This document shows positions 62,643-64,000 of a stretch of 64,000 nucleotides of DNA, in pieces. Location of the stretch: positions 62,001 through 126,000 of the forward strand of contig NZ_SNXS01000006.1 in the NCBI RefSeq assembly GCF_004362525.1, given 5' to 3'. Both the position numbers and the translations under genes were made by a program. The notes beneath the pieces are model-generated. The model did no database searches, was not told the origin of the DNA, and saw nothing but the letters and a program-made list of their open reading frames with translations. How positions within the stretch are numbered: position 1 is the stretch's first letter; the number at the start of each line of letters is the position of its first letter. This stretch comes from Roseateles toxinivorans. GTDB lineage: Bacteria > Pseudomonadota > Gammaproteobacteria > Burkholderiales > Burkholderiaceae_C.

Positions 62643-63370
62643 GGGAGGCTCGCTGATGAAAGAGAAGGAGGGGAATCGGTCGGAGTGGGGGCCGGAACAG
62701 GGCGGGTCAGCAGCTCGCTGAAGGCCTGGGCGCGGGGCAGGCCGTCGGTGACGCGCAGCAGCGGCTGGCCCAGCGCGTCGGAGCACAGCCACAGCACCTT
62801 GCCCTGCAGGCTGTGCAACAGGTCGCTGCGGGCCATCGCCGCTAGCAGCGAGGCTACGTCGGCGCGCGGGTGCAGCTCCAGCATCACTTCGGCATCAAGT
62901 GAGGGTGTCAGGTCTTGCGGCACGTCGGGCACCGGCAGGGCGCCTAGGCGCTGCAGCTCGGCCTCGAGCTGATCCAGGGTCCAGTCGTCCTGCAGTGCGT
63001 CCAGCGCCAGGTCATCGAGTTGCTGCAGCCAGGCCAGCAGCCTGGCGGTCTGCTCCGCGTCGGGCGGCAGCAGGGCAAGGGGCTGGGCCAGCGTCAGCGG
63101 AAAGTAGCGGCCGACACGATCGACCGAGGGCATCAGTACGCCGGTCCAGCTGCCCGAGGCGAGCACGCCCGGCATCAGCAGAAAGCGCCAGCTCGGGCCG
63201 GCCAGATAGTGCTCCAGCCAGGCGTCGGGCTCCCGCTCGCGCCAGTCGGACAGGCCCGCGGCCAGCCAGTCGTCCCAGGCTTCGATGAAGTCGGGCGGCA
63301 GCCGGCGCGAGGCAAAGTCGCCCAGGCTGGGCAGCTTGCCATACCAACCGACGACGGGTGCTTGCTCCAT
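62639..63370 (-). CDS. tagF: Type VI secretion-associated protein TagF
   Basis: A 243-residue TagF/ImpM protein. The N terminus VGWYGKLPSLGDFASRRLPPDFIEAWDDWL and the segment SWTGVLMPSVDRVGRYFPLTLA are diagnostic. TagF is a post-translational repressor of type VI secretion that works against the PpkA kinase pathway, which fits the two kinases nearby. The end overlaps the sheath gene start by four bases. The ATG has no good Shine-Dalgarno of its own; a 15-codon frame with a strong one lies just upstream. Confidence 0.92.
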   Translation of the reverse strand: MEQAPVVGWYGKLPSLGDFASRRLPPDFIEAWDDWLAAGLSDWREREPDAWLEHYLAGPSWRFLLMPGVLASGSWTGVLMPSVDRVGRYFPLTLAQPLALLPPDAEQTARLLAWLQQLDDLALDALQDDWTLDQLEAELQRLGALPVPDVPQDLTPSLDAEVMLELHPRADVASLLAAMARSDLLHSLQGKVLWLCSDALGQPLLRVTDGLPRAQAFSELLTRPVPAPTPTDSPPSLSSASLP

Positions 63371-63379
63371 GGGCGGCGG

Positions 63380-63427
63380 TCAGCTCGCCAGGGCGGCTGC
63401 CTGCTCGGGCGTTGCGGGGTCGAACAT
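63380..63427 (-). CDS. Possible 15-residue leader peptide ahead of tagF
   Basis: The frame MFDPATPEQAAALAS has AGGAGG 4 bases before its ATG, a stronger translation signal than that of tagF. It is in the same reading frame as tagF and ends 9 bases before the tagF start. It may allow re-initiation at tagF, be a true leader peptide, or be a former N terminus cut off by a stop codon. Confidence 0.4.
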   Translation of the reverse strand: MFDPATPEQAAALAS

Positions 63428-63610
63428 CGTGCCTCCTGCGTGGCTGAAACAGCGCAGACTTTAGCAGGCAAGCCCCCGGCCCGGCGCGACTTTGCCCCCC
63501 CAGAAATGCAGTCGGCGCCGGGCTTGCCCGCACCCCGGCAGGCGGGGCATGCCGTTATGATGATTCGTGCACCCTCACTCGCACCCGCCGCCTTGGAAGC
63601 CGATAAGCCC

Positions 63611-64000
63611 ATGACCTGTTTGTGTTCGCTGCAACTGCGTTCGCTGCTCGGCTCGCTGTCGGCCATGCCTTCCTTCGTCGGTCTGGTACCGTCGTTCCCG
63701 ATCAGCCTGATCGCCTCGGTCAGTGCCATGGCGCCCGGCGCCGGCCTGGCGGTGTCCGCCTCGGCCTCGGCCAGCGCCAGCGCCGCGCTGATGGCCAATC
63801 TTTCGCTGATGGCCAGCCTGACGGCGGCGCTGAAGGCGGCCATGGGCGTGAACCTGGCGGCGCCGCTGTCGGTGTCGGCGATGGCCAGCCTGCAGGCCAA
63901 TCTGTCGGCCCAGATCAATTCGCTGAATGCCAACGCCGGCATGCTAAATATCAGCGGGCCCAGTCTGTCAGCCCTGCTGAATGCGCTGCTGAACCTGCTG
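63611..64000 (+). CDS. Ala/Ser/Leu-rich protein of unknown function (3' end missing)
   Basis: The frame is open from here to the window edge (130 codons), with codon use like the neighbouring genes. The sequence begins MTCLCSLQLRSLLGSLSAMP and turns into a low-complexity run of Ala, Ser, Leu, Met and Asn (for example SASASASAALMANLSLMA). This looks like an extended amphipathic helix or a surface-type repeat. In-frame ATGs at 63557 and 63560 are alternative starts; I favour 63611 because of GGAAG upstream. It is divergent from tagF. I cannot name a family. Confidence 0.55.
   Translation, partial: MTCLCSLQLRSLLGSLSAMPSFVGLVPSFPISLIASVSAMAPGAGLAVSASASASASAALMANLSLMASLTAALKAAMGVNLAAPLSVSAMASLQANLSAQINSLNANAGMLNISGPSLSALLNALLNLL

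Overview
The window is a GC-rich (about 65%) chromosomal segment of a betaproteobacterium. The pilMNOPQ-aroKB-gltBD order, the mlaFEDACB order, the zwf/hexR/tal/pgi block and pilBCD-coaE-zapD-yacG all point to Burkholderiales. A relative of Roseateles, Rubrivivax or Leptothrix is my best guess, but that is an inference from gene order and sequence style, not from a database search.

Positions 1-38,900 are mostly housekeeping genes. They hold the end of the type IV pilus assembly operon (pilP, pilQ), an Ig-repeat lipoprotein, shikimate genes aroK-aroB, dgt, a REP-associated transposase flanked by its palindromes, and glutamate synthase gltB-gltD ending in a clear terminator. A major-pilin and minor-pilin operon follows (pilE-fimT-pilV-pilW-pilX-pilY1 plus a TonB-like gene), then the Mla phospholipid transport operon. 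Next is a sugar-phosphate block: zwf-hexR on the minus strand and tal-pgi on the plus strand, with a HexR-type operator between them. The minus-strand pilB-pilC-pilD-coaE-zapD-yacG operon closes this part, so most of the type IV pilus machine is encoded here.

Positions 39,100-64,000 are an accessory region and the most interesting part. A plus-strand group encodes a 1,660-residue helical-repeat protein with a C-terminal HELGH zincin domain, a CpXC zinc-binding protein and a 716-residue helical-repeat protein. Facing it is a minus-strand group with a membrane Ser/Thr kinase (DUF4384 tail) and two more giant helical proteins (1,280 and 1,070 residues). To the right are a homologue of the pentameric ligand-gated ion channels, then a minus-strand operon of tagF, a fused TssB-TssC-like contractile sheath protein, a FecR-domain protein, a membrane heme-binding HAMP protein and a second Ser/Thr kinase. 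The window ends inside an Ala/Ser/Leu-rich gene.

My reading is that this region is part of a divergent, kinase-controlled type VI-like contractile secretion locus. Its giant helical proteins would be structural parts, cargo or effectors, and the channel and heme protein could be sensors. The sheath fusion, TagF and the kinases are well supported by sequence. The functional link between the pieces is inference from adjacency; no baseplate, membrane-complex, tube, ClpV or spike genes are in the window.
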